The notes beneath the pieces are model-generated. The model had not been told where the DNA came from, did no database searches, and saw only the letters and a list, made by a program, of their open reading frames with translations. Position numbers and translations under genes: made by a program. This document shows, one piece after another, positions 42,291-53,699 of a DNA stretch of 64,000 nt. Each line of letters opens with the position of its first letter. Position 1 is the first letter of the stretch. The DNA comes from Sebastes aleutianus (taxonomy: Eukaryota > Chordata > Actinopteri > Perciformes > Sebastidae). The stretch is taken from assembly GCA_916700875.1 (NCBI GenBank), contig CAKAKS010000297.1, positions 47,501 to 111,500 of the forward strand, read 5' to 3'.

Positions 42291-42842
42291 TGACCGTCCT
42301 CGCGGAGAACATAACCGAAGCTTTAGGTGCTTATAAAGGACCACAAGCGTTTCATTTGTACGCCACGCAAACGTCCAAGAAAAGCCCTTAGTTAGGTTAA
42401 GGTAAAACATCATGGTTGGCCTTAAAATAAGTAAGAAAACTAAGTAAAACATGTACAGAAACAATGTCAATAACAAACAGGAGACATATGTCACGTAAGT
42501 CTTTCTCTCTTCTTATTCTACGTCATTAACTCTTATCGTAGCATTTATACGTGGATGTGTTTACATTGCAGTCGGTACAGGATAGATGGCGTACAAAAGA
42601 CACGCGGGAATCAAGAAAGGCATTCTTATTGCACGCTAAACGCTTTGTGCATTATCTCGGCATTTATACGCCTTTTCATGCGACAGACTGAGTTTTCTTG
42701 CCTGAAGCTAACTGCGGACGTTTGCGTGGCGTACAAATGACACGCGAAAAGGCTATAATTCATACTCATGACATGCAGAATGTCCGTATAATGTTGTGGT
42801 ATTTATACTCCTTCCTGTGAGACCGGGTTGGAAACTGTGACC
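42291..42842. repeat. Family A, '+' and '-' pieces facing each other
   Basis: At 42360-42690 the order is '+': CATTTGTACGCCACGCAAAC, TTAGTTAGGTTAAGG, ACTAAGTAAAACATGTACAG, ATTCTACGTCATTAACTCTT, GTAGCATTTATACGTGGATG, TCTTATTGCACGCTAAACGC. At 42690-42842 it is '-': TTTTCTTGCCTGAAGCTAAC, GTTTGCGTGGCGTACAAATG, ACTCATGACATGCAGAATGT and the terminus TGTGAGACCGGGTTGG. The GCAAACGTCC phrase therefore occurs in both orientations about 340 bp apart. Confidence 0.75.
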
Positions 42843-43295
42843 CAAAAACCACAATACAAACGGAACCGTATAGGTTGTTGAACGGCTGCTGCACTCAGGG
42901 AGACGGGGATCTCCTCGCCAGAAACATTCTGCACGTCCCGGTTTACATCGTCACTGAGTTACACATCTCAAAATCCAGTGTTTAAGATTTGTTGGCCACA
43001 TCTGGAGACTTCCCGTTTCACCTGCTGCACACCTGATTGACACCAACACAAAACATTTGCTCCGTAACTGAAGCAGTTTGTTAATTATTGAATCATTAAC
43101 CTTCTTAAACAACTGCGGGTCATAAAAATAAAAGCGTAACCACTTCCACTTCCACTCCCTCGAGCTCAGCAGCATCTTGTTTCAGTTTAAAGGAAATATA
43201 TTTTTAGTGCGCCGGTTCAGTGAGTTTGTGTGAGACGTAACGCGTACAGTAACCCTGTGATCACTCATTATCCTGAAAACGCTCAGCTCTCCTGC
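42843..43295. other. No gene seen
   Basis: No repeats or coding signal. Confidence 0.4.
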
Positions 43296-43860
43296 TCTCC
43301 CCGTCGCCGCGCCGACACGAGGACACTTTCACTCCATAATAAAGCTTATCATGGCTGGTAATTGCCTCTCATTACCTCAGCATTTATCTGCCTCCCATCT
43401 CCTTAACGGGATAAAAATCAATCAATGGCTGCTCATCTTTGCGGCGCTGCTGCTGCTGCTGCAGTCGGAGAGAAAATGGCGGTGGTGGTGGTGGTGGCGG
43501 GCTGAGGAGTGGATTAGGGCCGCCGCCCGGAGCTGCTGCAACGACACCATACAATCCTAATGGGCTTCTTCACGCCGCGCTCACCTAATCACCCATATCA
43601 AACCCTCTCACAGAGGAGCCGCAGCCTCTTATTTATTTGATTTCTCTCACATTAAATTATATAGGATTTAGAAAAGGGATTAATTTTTTACACTTGTAAG
43701 AAGCCTTAGCCACTTAATTAAGGCTGAAAATAATACTGCAATTATTTTTGCAGAGGTTGAGAATGGGATTTTTATGGCCTCCGAGTATTTAGTTAATTAT
43801 AATGTTGCACTCTGACTGCTAATTTCTCCTCCAAAAACTTTCCAGCATTTTTTTGTTGTG
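43296..43860. other. Candidate conserved non-coding block
   Basis: CATAATAAAGCTTATCATGG, CTGGTAATTGCCTCTCATTA, AATCAATCAATGGCTGCTCA, CACCTAATCACCCATATCAA, CACATTAAATTATATAGGAT, GCCACTTAATTAAGGCTG and AGTTAATTATAATGTTGCAC make this the densest run of TAAT/ATTA cores in the window, broken only by a CTG and a GGT triplet tract. Open frames lack protein character. Confidence 0.4.
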
Positions 43861-44126
43861 TCTCAGTTTAGTTTTTTTTCCTGCGTTCCCTCCGCTGTGT
43901 CTGCGAGGCCATTGTTATGCAGACTGTTGTTTATCAGTGCTGCTGCTATCAGTAACACAGCTCATCATTCACTGCCATATTGTTTCAACAAACAATGGAT
44001 CTGTGTTTGCAGCGTGCTGTACAGAAATCTGATTTACAGATCAATGGGCTCGATGGTTTTGTCTTCCACACAATGAGCCGTGATGAGACTGTGACAAGCT
44101 GAAGGTGGAACAATGGAAGCTTTACC

Positions 44127-44159
<33 letters not shown>

Positions 44160-44200
44160 GTGGGTGTGTGTGTGTGTGTGTTTGCGTGTGTGCGTGTGTG
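44127..44200. repeat. Imperfect (TG)n microsatellite
   Basis: TG tract of 74 bp with TTTG, GGG and TGCG interruptions. Confidence 0.95.
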
Positions 44201-46140
44201 TTTATTGTTTTGGCCTCATCTGCAAAAATAAAACAGTTTGTTCTCAAAACTGCAGCTTCAAACACGACGATCATTCAGCGTGTTTCAGTGGAAAAAGAAA
44301 AGTGTTGACGGGAACAAACTTGTGATTCAGTCAAATCTACAGATTTATATCACAACCAGTAGATACACTTCAACAGGTGTCTGATAACAACCTGGAGAGT
44401 TCAACCAGGTGAGACGACATTTTAACATTCCTACGTTAGAGCTGCTCTTTGTGCCGTTGTTCACATCCATGTTACTCACCAAAACTCTTCAGCTGCTTCT
44501 CATTTCCCCTGCTTGTGACCCGGAAATCGCTCTCAGCGCTCCATCTTGAAGGACGTCCCAATTCCTAAACTGCATCTCGATGCGCGACACACAGCTGGAA
44601 TAATGATGCAGGAAAGGACGTGTCATTTGTTAAATGCTTGTCACCTCGACTCCTTTTTCCTTGCGTCTATTCCTCGCCTCCTCCGCTTGCATCTCCCGTG
44701 GGAGGGACTAAGACGCGAGGAGAGGAGTTGAGGAAAGGAATCAAGGAGGTACAGTTATTGTGCGTATCCTTGTTTGCGTCCTTGTTTACCAGCATTCTTC
44801 TTCTCTTCTCTGTGTTTCTTGACTCATTACCTCCATCTGTAGGTCAGTGGAAAAACATGAAACCGTCGGCAGGAATGTGGATCACGAGTGTGCACGTGCT
44901 TTCTTGTGCACGTACATGTGCACGTGAGGCTCTTTTACCTGTAGACGTACAGTTAGTTTGTTAACGGTGAGCCAGTCAATTTCAATTCAGTATTTTCGTA
45001 GCATGTGTTATGACATTTTAATGTTAGACTGACTGGATATTGTACATTAAAAGTAATAACTTACATTAGTTAAATTAAAACTAACGTAACTCATGCACTC
45101 AGAGAACGGGCTGAGACGGTCACGGAGCTCGCCGAAGCGTGCACAGCTACGTCCTGCAAAATGACATCAATCGGGGTGAATTCAGAGTTTTCAGATTTTT
45201 AAAGGCCGATATAATAACGATAGTTTGGAGCAAGAAAAAGCAGATGAATCAGCCGATATCTTCTTTACTTCTGCAGCTGACAGTCGACTAATTTTGCATA
45301 CCACGTTTTTAAATAGATCAGTTTTCTGTCACTCCGAATTTAATAATTCGTAAGAGAATATCCTGAGTTTGGTGGATTACATGATCGGAAAATGTTCTAC
45401 AGTGGGCGACGTGCTGTTCTGTGGTTTACAGTACGACCGACCAGGATCACTTCTGTTGGCCGTCTCGTACATTGTTAAATACCAGTCTTGCAAACCATTC
45501 AGGTTGGTGCATGTTCCCGGCGAGAGGAGGACCCTTAGGTGTGTTTTCATCTCATGAATTTATGGTTACGTGTCTGGACTATTTGGAAGAGAGAACGCCA
45601 GATTGGAAAATTAAAGTAACAGTGAATGATCGGGGACAAAGAGCTGATAGTGTTGTGTTTTATATTCAAGAGATCACTTGTTTTCTCCTCCTCTACCTCG
45701 ACATTGTGTATGAAGCCTCCATGCAAAGCGGTGATGAACGTCGGCCACCATCACAGCCCAGTTCCACCGCTAACGATAGCTTATAAAACGTCCTATCACT
45801 GCGTCTACCTCTTCTTCTGTGAGATCTCGTCAGTGTGTGAAACAAACCTGCTGTCGACCTCAGCAACAAGAAAAGTTGCTGTTTATGAATTCCTGCGATG
45901 CCGACTGATGTATTTTGTTGTTTTCCAGAGTGTGAACGCAGCAGGACGCAGCAGGATACAGCAGCAACACATAGAAATCTAACCAGAGCAACTTGTTTCC
46001 TTCAGTGACTCACACACACACAGACCGGCGATGTATAAACAGTCTGCAGGTTAGCAAACAGCTCCACGCAGCTCTTCTCCTCTCCAACCTGCAGCCTGTG
46101 ATCCAGGATGTAAACACCTGGAGGGGAGTCACTCCGTCAC
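44201..46140. other. No gene seen
   Basis: Several 60-120-codon open frames on the plus strand (44546-44964, 45369-45982) overlap each other in different frames and contain no recognised motifs. Segment 44520-44750 has inverted GGGACGT/GATGCGAGGAG-like phrases that may be an old repeat. Confidence 0.35.
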
Positions 46141-46730
46141 TTCATCCCTCCGTCCTGTGAATGTTGATTCAGCGTCGGCTCCTTCACCGGGCCGAAGGGC
46201 GACGGCGTCCGGCTCTCTGTTTGCTTCTTATTCCCGTGAGACGCTCTCAGATGTATGGAGAGGTGCTGTTGTTTGTGTTGGATACAAACCAAAGAAGAAG
46301 AAGATCATCCCCCCCCCCCCCTTCACCTCCAGCTCTGCTTTGATTGACAGCTAAAAGAAAAAACAGGCAGTAAAGGTGGAAGAGAAATCCCCGCGGTGCT
46401 TCACACTCCGACAACTTTTCTCTTCTCAGCAACTTTTCTAATGTTTTCTAACAAATTACATCCATTCATCGCTGCAGAAGAAGAAAACACACGGCGTGTT
46501 TGTGAGCGGTGAGAATGAGAGTGTGGATCCTCTGAGCGTCCACTCGTCCGTCATTGGTCATGCCTGTCACGCAGCAGCTGAAGCATCGCTCTCCGTCTTG
46601 TTTGTCCCACTGACGTCCGTCTCTGGATGGATGGAGCTCGGCGTTCAGGAGGCCCGTCGACTCAGGTGAGAAGTTTACTTCGTTAGTCACAGTTGGTTTT
46701 ATTTTTCCACAGCATGAGGAAGAGCGATCG
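46141..46730. other. No gene seen; C13 run
   Basis: A C13 run at 46309-46321 follows AAGAAGAAGAAG. No coding signal. Confidence 0.4.
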
Positions 46731-46755
46731 AGGAGGAGGAGGAGGAGGAGGGAGG
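46731..46755. repeat. (GGA)n microsatellite
   Basis: About eight GGA triplets. Confidence 0.85.
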
Positions 46756-47545
46756 AAGACTGATATCACTGCGAGAGGCCTGAGCCGCCCGCCACCTGGG
46801 CTTCCCGCTCACAGTTCATGAAGGAGGCGCTCGCCGCCGTGAGGCGTTCAGGGGCTCTGACAGAAACAATGGAGCTGATCATTTGTCTCTGCAGCCGGCC
46901 GCCGTGTTGTTCTGCTTTTGCAATCAGAGTTTTTCTGTTTTGGAAAACAGCAGAAAGAAGAAAGTAAAGAAAGAGACGGAGGATAAGAAGCTCTCTGCTG
47001 CCGGGCAAACTAACGAGGTTAAAGAGAACATGAGAGGAGAAACGGAACCAGAGGAATGTAAATATCAAACTAACACTACCAACGTCTGCAGCACATTTAC
47101 AAGATGTTTAATCAGATCTGATGAAAACGTCTTCACAGACACAACAACTCAACTCTTGTCTTTATAAACTTGTTTTACACTTTCAATGTTTTTTCTTTTA
47201 TTTGAATGATTTTAGACTAATCTCTATCTTTACATTGAACATTGTGAACTGGATTTGTTCCCTAAAGTCTTCTACCAAGGGGAGCGTGTCGATGTTCCCT
47301 CAGATCAGGACCTTCTCCAGGGCCGTTCCATCGCTCCGAAGGGACGTTTCTCTGAAACCCCAATAGTCTAAAATATATCCCAACGGACGGAAATCCCATT
47401 CGTCCGACAACCTGTTATCCTTAAAACAATCGACCATCGTTCCCAAGGCTCACTGCTCAGAAAATACAACAATCAGACACGCACATAGTGAATTATTACG
47501 CAGACTGACGTCATCCGACCTTCTTGACTACTAGCCAAACATTAT
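46756..47545. other. No gene seen; weak conserved-looking start
   Basis: 46770-46900 is GC-balanced single-copy DNA (TGGAGCTGATCATTTGTCTC). No coding signal elsewhere. Confidence 0.3.
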
Positions 47546-47549
47546 CCCA

Positions 47550-48345
47550 CATTCAACACGTTCTCACTCCCAACCCATCAAATACCAACGTTTTAGGGTC
47601 AGGGACCTTACGCTTCAAACTATGACGCTCTAGGTACCGGCCCAGTCGCTCTAAATGGATGAAGGACAGTAGTAGTCAGTTTGTGTGCAATAAGAACGCC
47701 GTTCTTGCGTTCGCCGTGTCATTTGATGCCATGTAGTCTGTACTGACTGCAATGTAAACGCATCTGCATGAATCTGCTCCACTCAGAGTTAGTGACGTAG
47801 AATAAAAAGAGAGACTGCTGATGGAGGGAGGGAAGGGGGGTGGACGGGTCCAACAAACACAGGACTGTCAACCAGGAGACCGCTGTTCATGTCCCAAAGT
47901 GGTGTTAAGTTATTTTGAAGTTATATTAGTGATGTTTGTGACGTGTTTTCCGTACTCATGTTACTTCGTTTACGTACTTAGTTTAAGTCAAACCGTGACA
48001 TTTTTTCCTGAATCTAAGTGGTTTTGTTGCCTAAACATAACCGCAACCATTTCACGGTAACGACGTGGCGTTAAATGACTGTGAAAAGCTTAAAATGCGT
48101 GGAATGTTCTCAAAATGTTGTCCCATTTATACGCCTTCCCTCAAGATCAGGTCGGTTAGGTTTAGGAAAAGATCATGGTTTTGGTTCAAATAAGTATTAT
48201 AATAGTTCTAATAGTATGTTTGTTATGTAACTGGCGTTAGTGAAGTACGGAAGTTAACATAACTAAACTATCTTTGACTTGGTTTCACACGGGACACGAA
48301 CAGCGGTCTCCTGGGTAAAGTCTTGTGTTTGTTTGACCCGTCCAT
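47550..48345. repeat. Family A: long '-' copy followed by a '+' copy
   Basis: From ACACGTTCTCACTCCCAACC the '-' order runs through TTCATTTGATGCC-type text, AATGTAAACGCATCTGCATG, GTGACGTAGAATAAAAAGAG, GGGTCCAACAAACACAGGAC, TCAACCAGGAGACCGCTGTT, GACGTGTTTTCCGTACTCAT, and CATTTATACGCCTTCCC at 48124-48140. A '+' copy then begins (GGTTAGGTTTAGGAAAAGAT, GAAGTACGGAAGTTAACATA, ACACGAACAGCGGTCTCCTG, TTTGACCCGTCCATC) and stops where the LINE fragments start. Confidence 0.8.
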
Positions 48346-48349
48346 CGTC

Positions 48350-48806
48350 CCCTGATGGCGCTGGTAATGGAGACAGGCGGCAGCAGTTGTGCAGTGTGCA
48401 GTGTGTTGTGTGTTCGGTGGTTTTTAACTACTTTTTATTGTCACTACTAACCTATTTTTTAACTGACCTGTGCGTGACGGAAGCAACTATGACTCACCCT
48501 AGGTTGATGGACTTCTTCCTCATTTTAATACTTTTATGCCACTTTTTGTGTGTGGTCTTTGTGAACTCCGGGGGACTCTCCAGTACGGCCGTGAGTTCCT
48601 CCTGATTCTCCGCAACTCCGGTTTGGGCACCGTGGATCCCTCGGCAGCCTTCCCCGCGCCGATCATCCGGCTGGATACTGCTGCGGGGGACCGGAGCTAG
48701 ACATCCAGCTCTTCACACTCAGACATCCAGCTCTTCACATTCAGACATCCAGCTCTTCACATTCAGACATCCAGCTCTTCACATTCAGACATCCAGCTCT
48801 TTACAT
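48350..48806 (+). mobile_element. 5' region of a LINE-like element with an internal 22-bp repeat
   Basis: CGGTTTGGGCACCGTGGATC, CCTCGGCAGCCTTCCCCGCG and GGATACTGCTGCGGGGGACC precede five tandem 22-bp units AGACATCCAGCTCTTCACATTC (starts at 48699, 48721, 48743, 48765 and 48787). The upstream portion may be the leader or early ORF region of the same retrotransposon, joined by deletion to its 3' half. That link is inference. Confidence 0.4.
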
Positions 48807-49667
48807 TGTTCACATTGTACCGGTCCTCTTTACATTATACACAAATGACTATAAGCGATCCCATCCTGAGAACTGTATTATTAAGTTCTCTGATGACACA
48901 GCCATACTCAGCCTGCTACACAGGGATAGCAGCCCACTGGACTATTTCTCTGAAATAGAGGAATGTGTGCAGTGGTGTGACAACAACCATCTTGAGCTGA
49001 ATGTGAGGAAGACAGAGGAGATGGTGTTTGACCCAAAGATGGTGGGTGACCTCAGGCCTGTGGTTATCAAAAATACACCTATCACACAGGTCTGTTCATA
49101 CAGGTATTTAGGGGTCCACATCGACAACACTCTCAGCTGGAAGCTACATGTTGGAAACCTCTGCTCCAAACTTCAACAGCGGATGTACTTTTTACGCAGA
49201 CTCAGGTTCTATGGAGTGGAGCAGAAGATCATGTTACTTTTCTACCGGGCTGTCTTGGAAAGTATCATAAGATATGGCATCACGGCCTGGTACGGTAACC
49301 TGACTGTGCAGTTGAGGTCACAGATTTCTCGCCTGGTGCAGACTGCCATGAAGATTATGGGGGTCAAAAACCACCCTACCCTCCAGATGCTTTATGAGCA
49401 GTCTGTCATCAGACAGGCACAGAAAATTGTGTCAGACCCAACTCACATCTTACATCAGGAGTACCAACTTTTACCTTCCGGCAGGAGATATAGAGTCCCA
49501 CGGTGCAGATTGAACCGTTACAAACATTCATTCTTGCCGATGTCTATTAAACTCCTCAACAACTCGTAACATAAAGCTATCATAATGACAGTGCAATATG
49601 TTAAATTGGGACAGTGCAATATGTTGCATCTGTGTAATATTGGGCTATTGTCTGTACAATATGGGCA
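48807..49667 (+). pseudogene. Non-LTR retrotransposon RT, C-terminal part (L2/Rex1-like), copy 1
   Basis: The reading frame from about 48826 to the stop at 49567-49569 encodes a reverse transcriptase C-terminus. It includes VPVLFTLYTND, the active-site box IIKFSDDTAILSLL (F-S-D-D in place of the usual F/Y-A-D-D), CDNNHLELNVRKTEEMVFD, SYRYLGVHIDNTLSWKLHV, and the thumb/tail with LLPSGRRYRVPRCRLNRYK and IKLLNNS. N-terminal RT blocks and the endonuclease are absent, so it cannot be an active copy. A short 3' UTR runs to about 49667. The frame is intact in what remains, suggesting a relatively recent insertion. It would act in cis on its own RNA, and has no host role. Confidence 0.85.
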
Positions 49668-50530
49668 AAATTTACAAATGAGTGCCAAACTCGACACTCG
49701 AGGCGTCATGTCCTTAAGTTTGCTGATGATTCGGTGATCGTGTCTCTGCTCAGTAATGACGACCCTGATCGTGGCCCGGTAGTGTCAGAATTCACCAACT
49801 GGTGTAGGACGTCCTTTTTAAATAGAAATGTGTCCAAAACAAAAGACATGATGGTAGATTCCCGGAAGAATCTTACGGTCGTCTCACCTGTAAGGCTTAA
49901 TGATCAGGCTGTTGAGGTGGTGCAGCAGTACAAATACCTCGGCACGGTGCTGGATGACAGGCTAACCTTTGAGACTCAGGTGGACGCTGGATGTAGAAAA
50001 GCTGATCAGCGGATGTATTTTTACCGTAAACTTTGTAGTTTTAAGGTGGACAACTCTTTCATGAAAATGTTTTATTCTTGTTTTATCGAGTCTGTCTTGA
50101 CGTTCTCTTTTATCAGCTGGTACGGGTTGCTTACCCTCAAAAACAGGAACAGGTTGCAGGTAGAGTCAAAGTGTTGCAGGCACCGCCCTGAATGACTTGA
50201 CTCCTCTGTTCCAAAGCAGGACCCTGAAGAAGGCTCAGTCGGTCCTAGCTGATCATAGCTGATCATAGCCGTCCCCTGTCCATTGAGTTCAGGTTGCTGC
50301 CGTCAGGCCGCAGATACAGTCTGCCTCCATGTCGGACCAACAGGCTCAGAAACTCTTTTGTTCCGACTGCCATTGGTTTCCCTTAATGCTGTATGTTGTA
50401 AGCCTTTTTGTATTTATTGCCTTTAATAGGCTATTTATTGTGTTTATTGTGTTTGTTTGATGACTGTGTGGTACTGCTGACTGGACAACAAATTGCCCCT
50501 AGGGGATAATAAAGTTTTCCTTGACCCTTG
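49668..50530 (+). pseudogene. Non-LTR retrotransposon RT, C-terminal part (L2/Rex1-like), copy 2
   Basis: It starts at a TNECQTRHSRRHV phrase, then VLKFADDSVIVSLLSNDD (F-A-D-D active site), VSKTKDMMVDSRKN, QQYKYLGTVLDDRLTFETQV and KADQRMYFYRKLCSFKVD. The frame breaks near 50160 where a block is missing. Homology resumes in another frame with LNDLTPLFQSRTLKKAQSVL (including a 10-bp duplication TGATCATAGC) and RLLPSGRRYSLPPCRTNRL. The 3' UTR ends GGGGATAATAAAGTTTTCCT plus TGACCCTTGACC. Only the 3' third of the element is present, and it is clearly diverged from copy 1. Confidence 0.85.
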
Positions 50531-50532
50531 AC

Positions 50533-50725
50533 CTCCCACCCGCCCTACGGAGACTTTCTCACTCTTTATACGACATCAGTTGTTCTGAGCGTCTAATAAT
50601 GACGCAGATGTATTTACATTGGAGTTAGTTGCGTCTCATACAGATGCTAAAGGGTGATTCGGTGCGTCCGTGTCAGACACAGAGGGGCACTGACCGAGCG
50701 TCGGTATTTCATGAGTTGGGAGTTA
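50533..50725. repeat. Family A fragment right of the LINE pair
   Basis: CGCCCTACGGAGACTTTCTC followed by ACTCTTTATACGACATCAGT continues the '+' order (CCTCC-CTACG-...-CTCTTTATAC) that broke off at 48345. The text after 50600 (GATGTATTTACATTGGAGTT, GTCGGTATTTCATGAGTTGG) is '-' family material. Confidence 0.55.
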
Positions 50726-51285
50726 AAACGTTTCATTTTTAGTTTCCATCAACTATTAAACACTCTTAAGGTTCTTTAAATGACTTGTTAAACAGCTAGA
50801 ATGATATTATTTGATGTGTATTGAAACACGTGTGGTCTTACCTTCAGTGAACTTCTGTCATCAGTGCTGCAGATCTTCCTCTCGGTGGGTTTAATGATCG
50901 CTGCTCTCAGTGCTCTCCTGTACTTTACTGAACTCGACACTGCAGCAGTGAGGTGAAGTGTTTTCTAACGGCGCCGCGCTGTTTCACCGCCTGCCAGCAG
51001 CTCTGTGAGTCTCTCCCCTCAGAGGCAGAAGAATCGCAGAAAAGGTCACGAGTCGGGACGATTGGCAGCTGGTATTTGCGGCGCAGTCAGCCTCCACCCC
51101 GTCCACGCCGGCCCGGCGTGTTACCGCGAGCCGCCGCCATGACACGAACAAGCGCTGACTGCTGTACGGAGTGTTCTCCTGGCTGACAGAAGGCGCTGGG
51201 GGTTTGAGGGCCGTGTCATTTAACATGGAACACCTCCTCCTCCTCTTCCTCCTCCTCCTCTTCGTCCCGGCGGAGGTTTGAATCT
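50726..51285. other. No gene seen; CpG-rich at 50970-51180
   Basis: GC-rich text (TCCACCCCGTCCACGCCGGC) with open frames on both strands and no domain signal. Confidence 0.3.
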
Positions 51286-51420
51286 CACATCAGATCAAGC
51301 CGGCAGAAGAGAAAAGTCTCTTCATTACTACCTGCACGGCCAGCGATTAGAGGCTGTCAAAGTGCATTATGGGAAATAAATTCACCATTGATCGTCCATC
51401 TGTGTGTTTCTGTTGGGGAT
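51286..51420. other. Candidate conserved non-coding segment
   Basis: CAGCGATTAGAGGCTGTCAA, AGTGCATTATGGGAAATAAA and TTCACCATTGATCGTCC form a compact, repeat-free block typical of conserved elements. Confidence 0.35.
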
Positions 51421-51850
51421 GTTTTTACCTGTTATTTATTTAAGAGGCTTTGGCATTTCAACTGTCAGGAAATAGTTAGTTTACTCAAAGTGCAGCGTAG
51501 AGCGTCCGGAGCGTTTCTTTATTTAGTTGTGTCGTGTTAAATCTATTCTATAACTATCTATAACTGTTGCATGAATCATGATGGAAGTTTAGTGCAAACA
51601 TGAATGTTCCCAGAGGATGAATTCAAATCACGTTTTTTGTGATCTCTGAACTTTTCATCTTTGTTTATGACCAAAAAGCTGCAGAAGTGATGACATCAGC
51701 ATCCGTGTTTACTGCTAACATGCTAAACTGAGCGATGCTAAGATGATGAACATGGTAAATATTATATCTGCTTGTTATTTGAACTCTGCGTATACTATAA
51801 TTCATTAACCTCACCTCAATGTTTGAGGCTATCTAGCCTTCATCAGGGGG
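51421..51850. other. No gene seen
   Basis: No recognised feature. Confidence 0.4.
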
Positions 51851-51854
51851 TCTG

Positions 51855-52410
51855 AGGTTGTTCTGGGTTTCCTTAAAGGAGCAGTTTGGTATTATGAACC
51901 CTGCAGCCGCTGAACCAGCTGGAATGGGATCATTTGGGGCGACGTGGCTCCGTCATGTGACGCCCACTAATAGTTCTTGTTTTTGCCGCTGACAGGCTCA
52001 GATAGTTATTATAAGAGTCTGACAACATGATGGACAGAACCCCACAGAGAAATAAAGCCTTCTTCATTCATACATCAGCATGTTGTCATCGTGAGCATTC
52101 AGCTCAAAGCAGCGCTGCAGTTCAGCCTCACAGAACACTTAGCATTTAGGTTTTACATGATATTATTATTTAAAACTCGTCCTAATTACGGGGAAAACAA
52201 ACCTTTACCTGCAGATCACACTGTTGTCGCGACATTTAATAAGATTGATTATAAAATTATAATGTTATAGCTAACTGCAGGGTGGACTGCTGCTGACTAG
52301 TTTGCTGTAAATCAAACAGCGGCATGAAGTTGTTTGAAGGTAAATGTTTTAGGTTAGGCTAGCAGTTTCCCCCTGCTTCCAGTGTTTGTGCTAAGCTAGG
52401 CTAAAAAAGA
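51855..52410 (-). repeat. Dispersed repeat region with inverted AGCTTAGCACAAA-type core
   Basis: The end TAGCAGTTTCCCCCTGCTTC, CAGTGTTTGTGCTAAGCTAG (52356-52405) is the reverse complement of the core at 17370. The text at 51880-52040 (GGAGCAGTTTGGTATTATGA, GTCATGTGACGCCCACTAAT, AGTTCTTGTTTTTGCCGCTG) is also repeat-like. I cannot tell whether this is one element or two. Confidence 0.45.
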
Positions 52411-52700
52411 CCCCGGCACACAAAGATGGAACTGATATCTGTCGTCTCACCCGACTCCTGACTGAAATGTTGTCAGAACTTTCAGTTATACTTGCTGATG
52501 CAGCTTCCATAACTCTCAAAAAAGGAGCGTACAAAATAAAAAAACTTTGCAAAAGAAAAATCCGACCACGTGACGCCGATTCGCACGCGATTAAAATGAT
52601 CACATGACCTCTGTGTTTGGTGAAATATGGTCACTAATTTGCGGTGCAACCTCCGCAATTATTACATATAACTAGCGGTCTGCAGGTGATCCTGGTCGCG
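52411..52700. other. Unclassified; possibly an old element
   Basis: CCACGTGACGCCGATTCGCA followed by CGCGATTAAAATGATCACAT resembles repeat text, but no second copy is seen here. Confidence 0.25.
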
Positions 52701-52850
52701 TGTGAACGGGGCTAAAGATGGAAAAGAAACCCGCTTCTTTAAATGGTACATAAAGGAAATTTCCCAGAATCCTCTGCCAACACATTCCTCCATCCCTCAG
52801 GACGCTTCTCCTCCTACAGTCCTACTCGGCCTGACATTTCCTCTCTCTGC

Positions 52851-52875
52851 CTTCCTTCCTTCCTTCCTTCCTTCC
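52851..52875. repeat. (CCTT)n microsatellite
   Basis: About six CCTT/TTCC units. Confidence 0.9.
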
Positions 52876-53069
52876 CTCTGTCCTTCCTCTCTGACCCTCA
52901 TCGCCGCTCTCTGCCCTCAGAAATGTCATCCTGCCAGCGCCGGCCGAGCGTGTGACAGCGTCAGGTCTCTTTCAGCGCTGCGAGCCAGAAGCCGTGTGAG
53001 CAGCGAGCGTACGGAGACGCTTTGCACCGCTGTCACATGGAGAGGGGGGTTCTCTCAGTATCTCCTGTA

Positions 53070-53225
53070 AAACTCAATCAAACCACCCGCCGACTCTGAA
53101 GAGGCGGAGAGGCGGCGGGAGTCGCTGTATAAAGAGCGAGTCAAACAAAAAACAGCATGGCAGCTGGCGACTGGCCTTTTAACATCAACACATCCTCCTG
53201 GTAAATAAACAGAGACAATTGTTTG
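53070..53225. other. Candidate conserved non-coding segment
   Basis: CTCAATCAAACCACCCGCCG, GGCGACTGGCCTTTTAACAT and CTGGTAAATAAACAGAGACA form a repeat-free block without a coding frame. Confidence 0.3.
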
Positions 53226-53240
53226 GTCACATTGTGGTGG

Positions 53241-53257
53241 CGCACACACGCACACGC

Positions 53258-53316
<59 letters not shown>
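53241..53316. repeat. (CA)n microsatellite with CGCACA start
   Basis: Tract of about 76 bp; the first 25 bp include ACACG interruptions. Confidence 0.95.
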
Positions 53317-53317
<1 letters not shown>

Positions 53318-53464
53318 CGGCAGAGTGAGTGTGTTAAACGGTTATTTGCTCTGGCTGCCTGAGCCAATAGGATTCAACCAGCCGTGGAGGTGTGGACACA
53401 CAGCGAGGCTTCGTCCACGATTAGACCGAGAGCTCAGAGCTGAGCCCGGGGATTACCTGCCTCT

Positions 53465-53465
53465 G

Positions 53466-53528
<63 letters not shown>
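53465..53528. repeat. (TG)n then (GTGC)n microsatellite
   Basis: About seven TG units followed by twelve GTGC units. Confidence 0.95.
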
Positions 53529-53699
53529 AAGAGCCAGTATTTATACTGTTTGTTCGGGAGGAACATTGGTGACATTTCTCTACCAAACAATGGTTCAGTT
53601 TCACCAGATGGCATGAATTTAAATAAGCATCATCACTGAATCTCATTAGTTTTCCCTCTGATGACATCACAGCGAGGATGCAACATCATCACATGATGA

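Noticed and set aside
45369..45982. Chain of overlapping plus-strand open frames
   Set aside because: Three different frames overlap, none with recognisable motifs or consistent splice signals.
48279..48605. Membrane-protein-like open frame (Leu/Phe-rich, 108 codons)
   Set aside because: It begins in family A repeat text and ends in LINE-like leader text, so it is a chance frame across a repeat junction.
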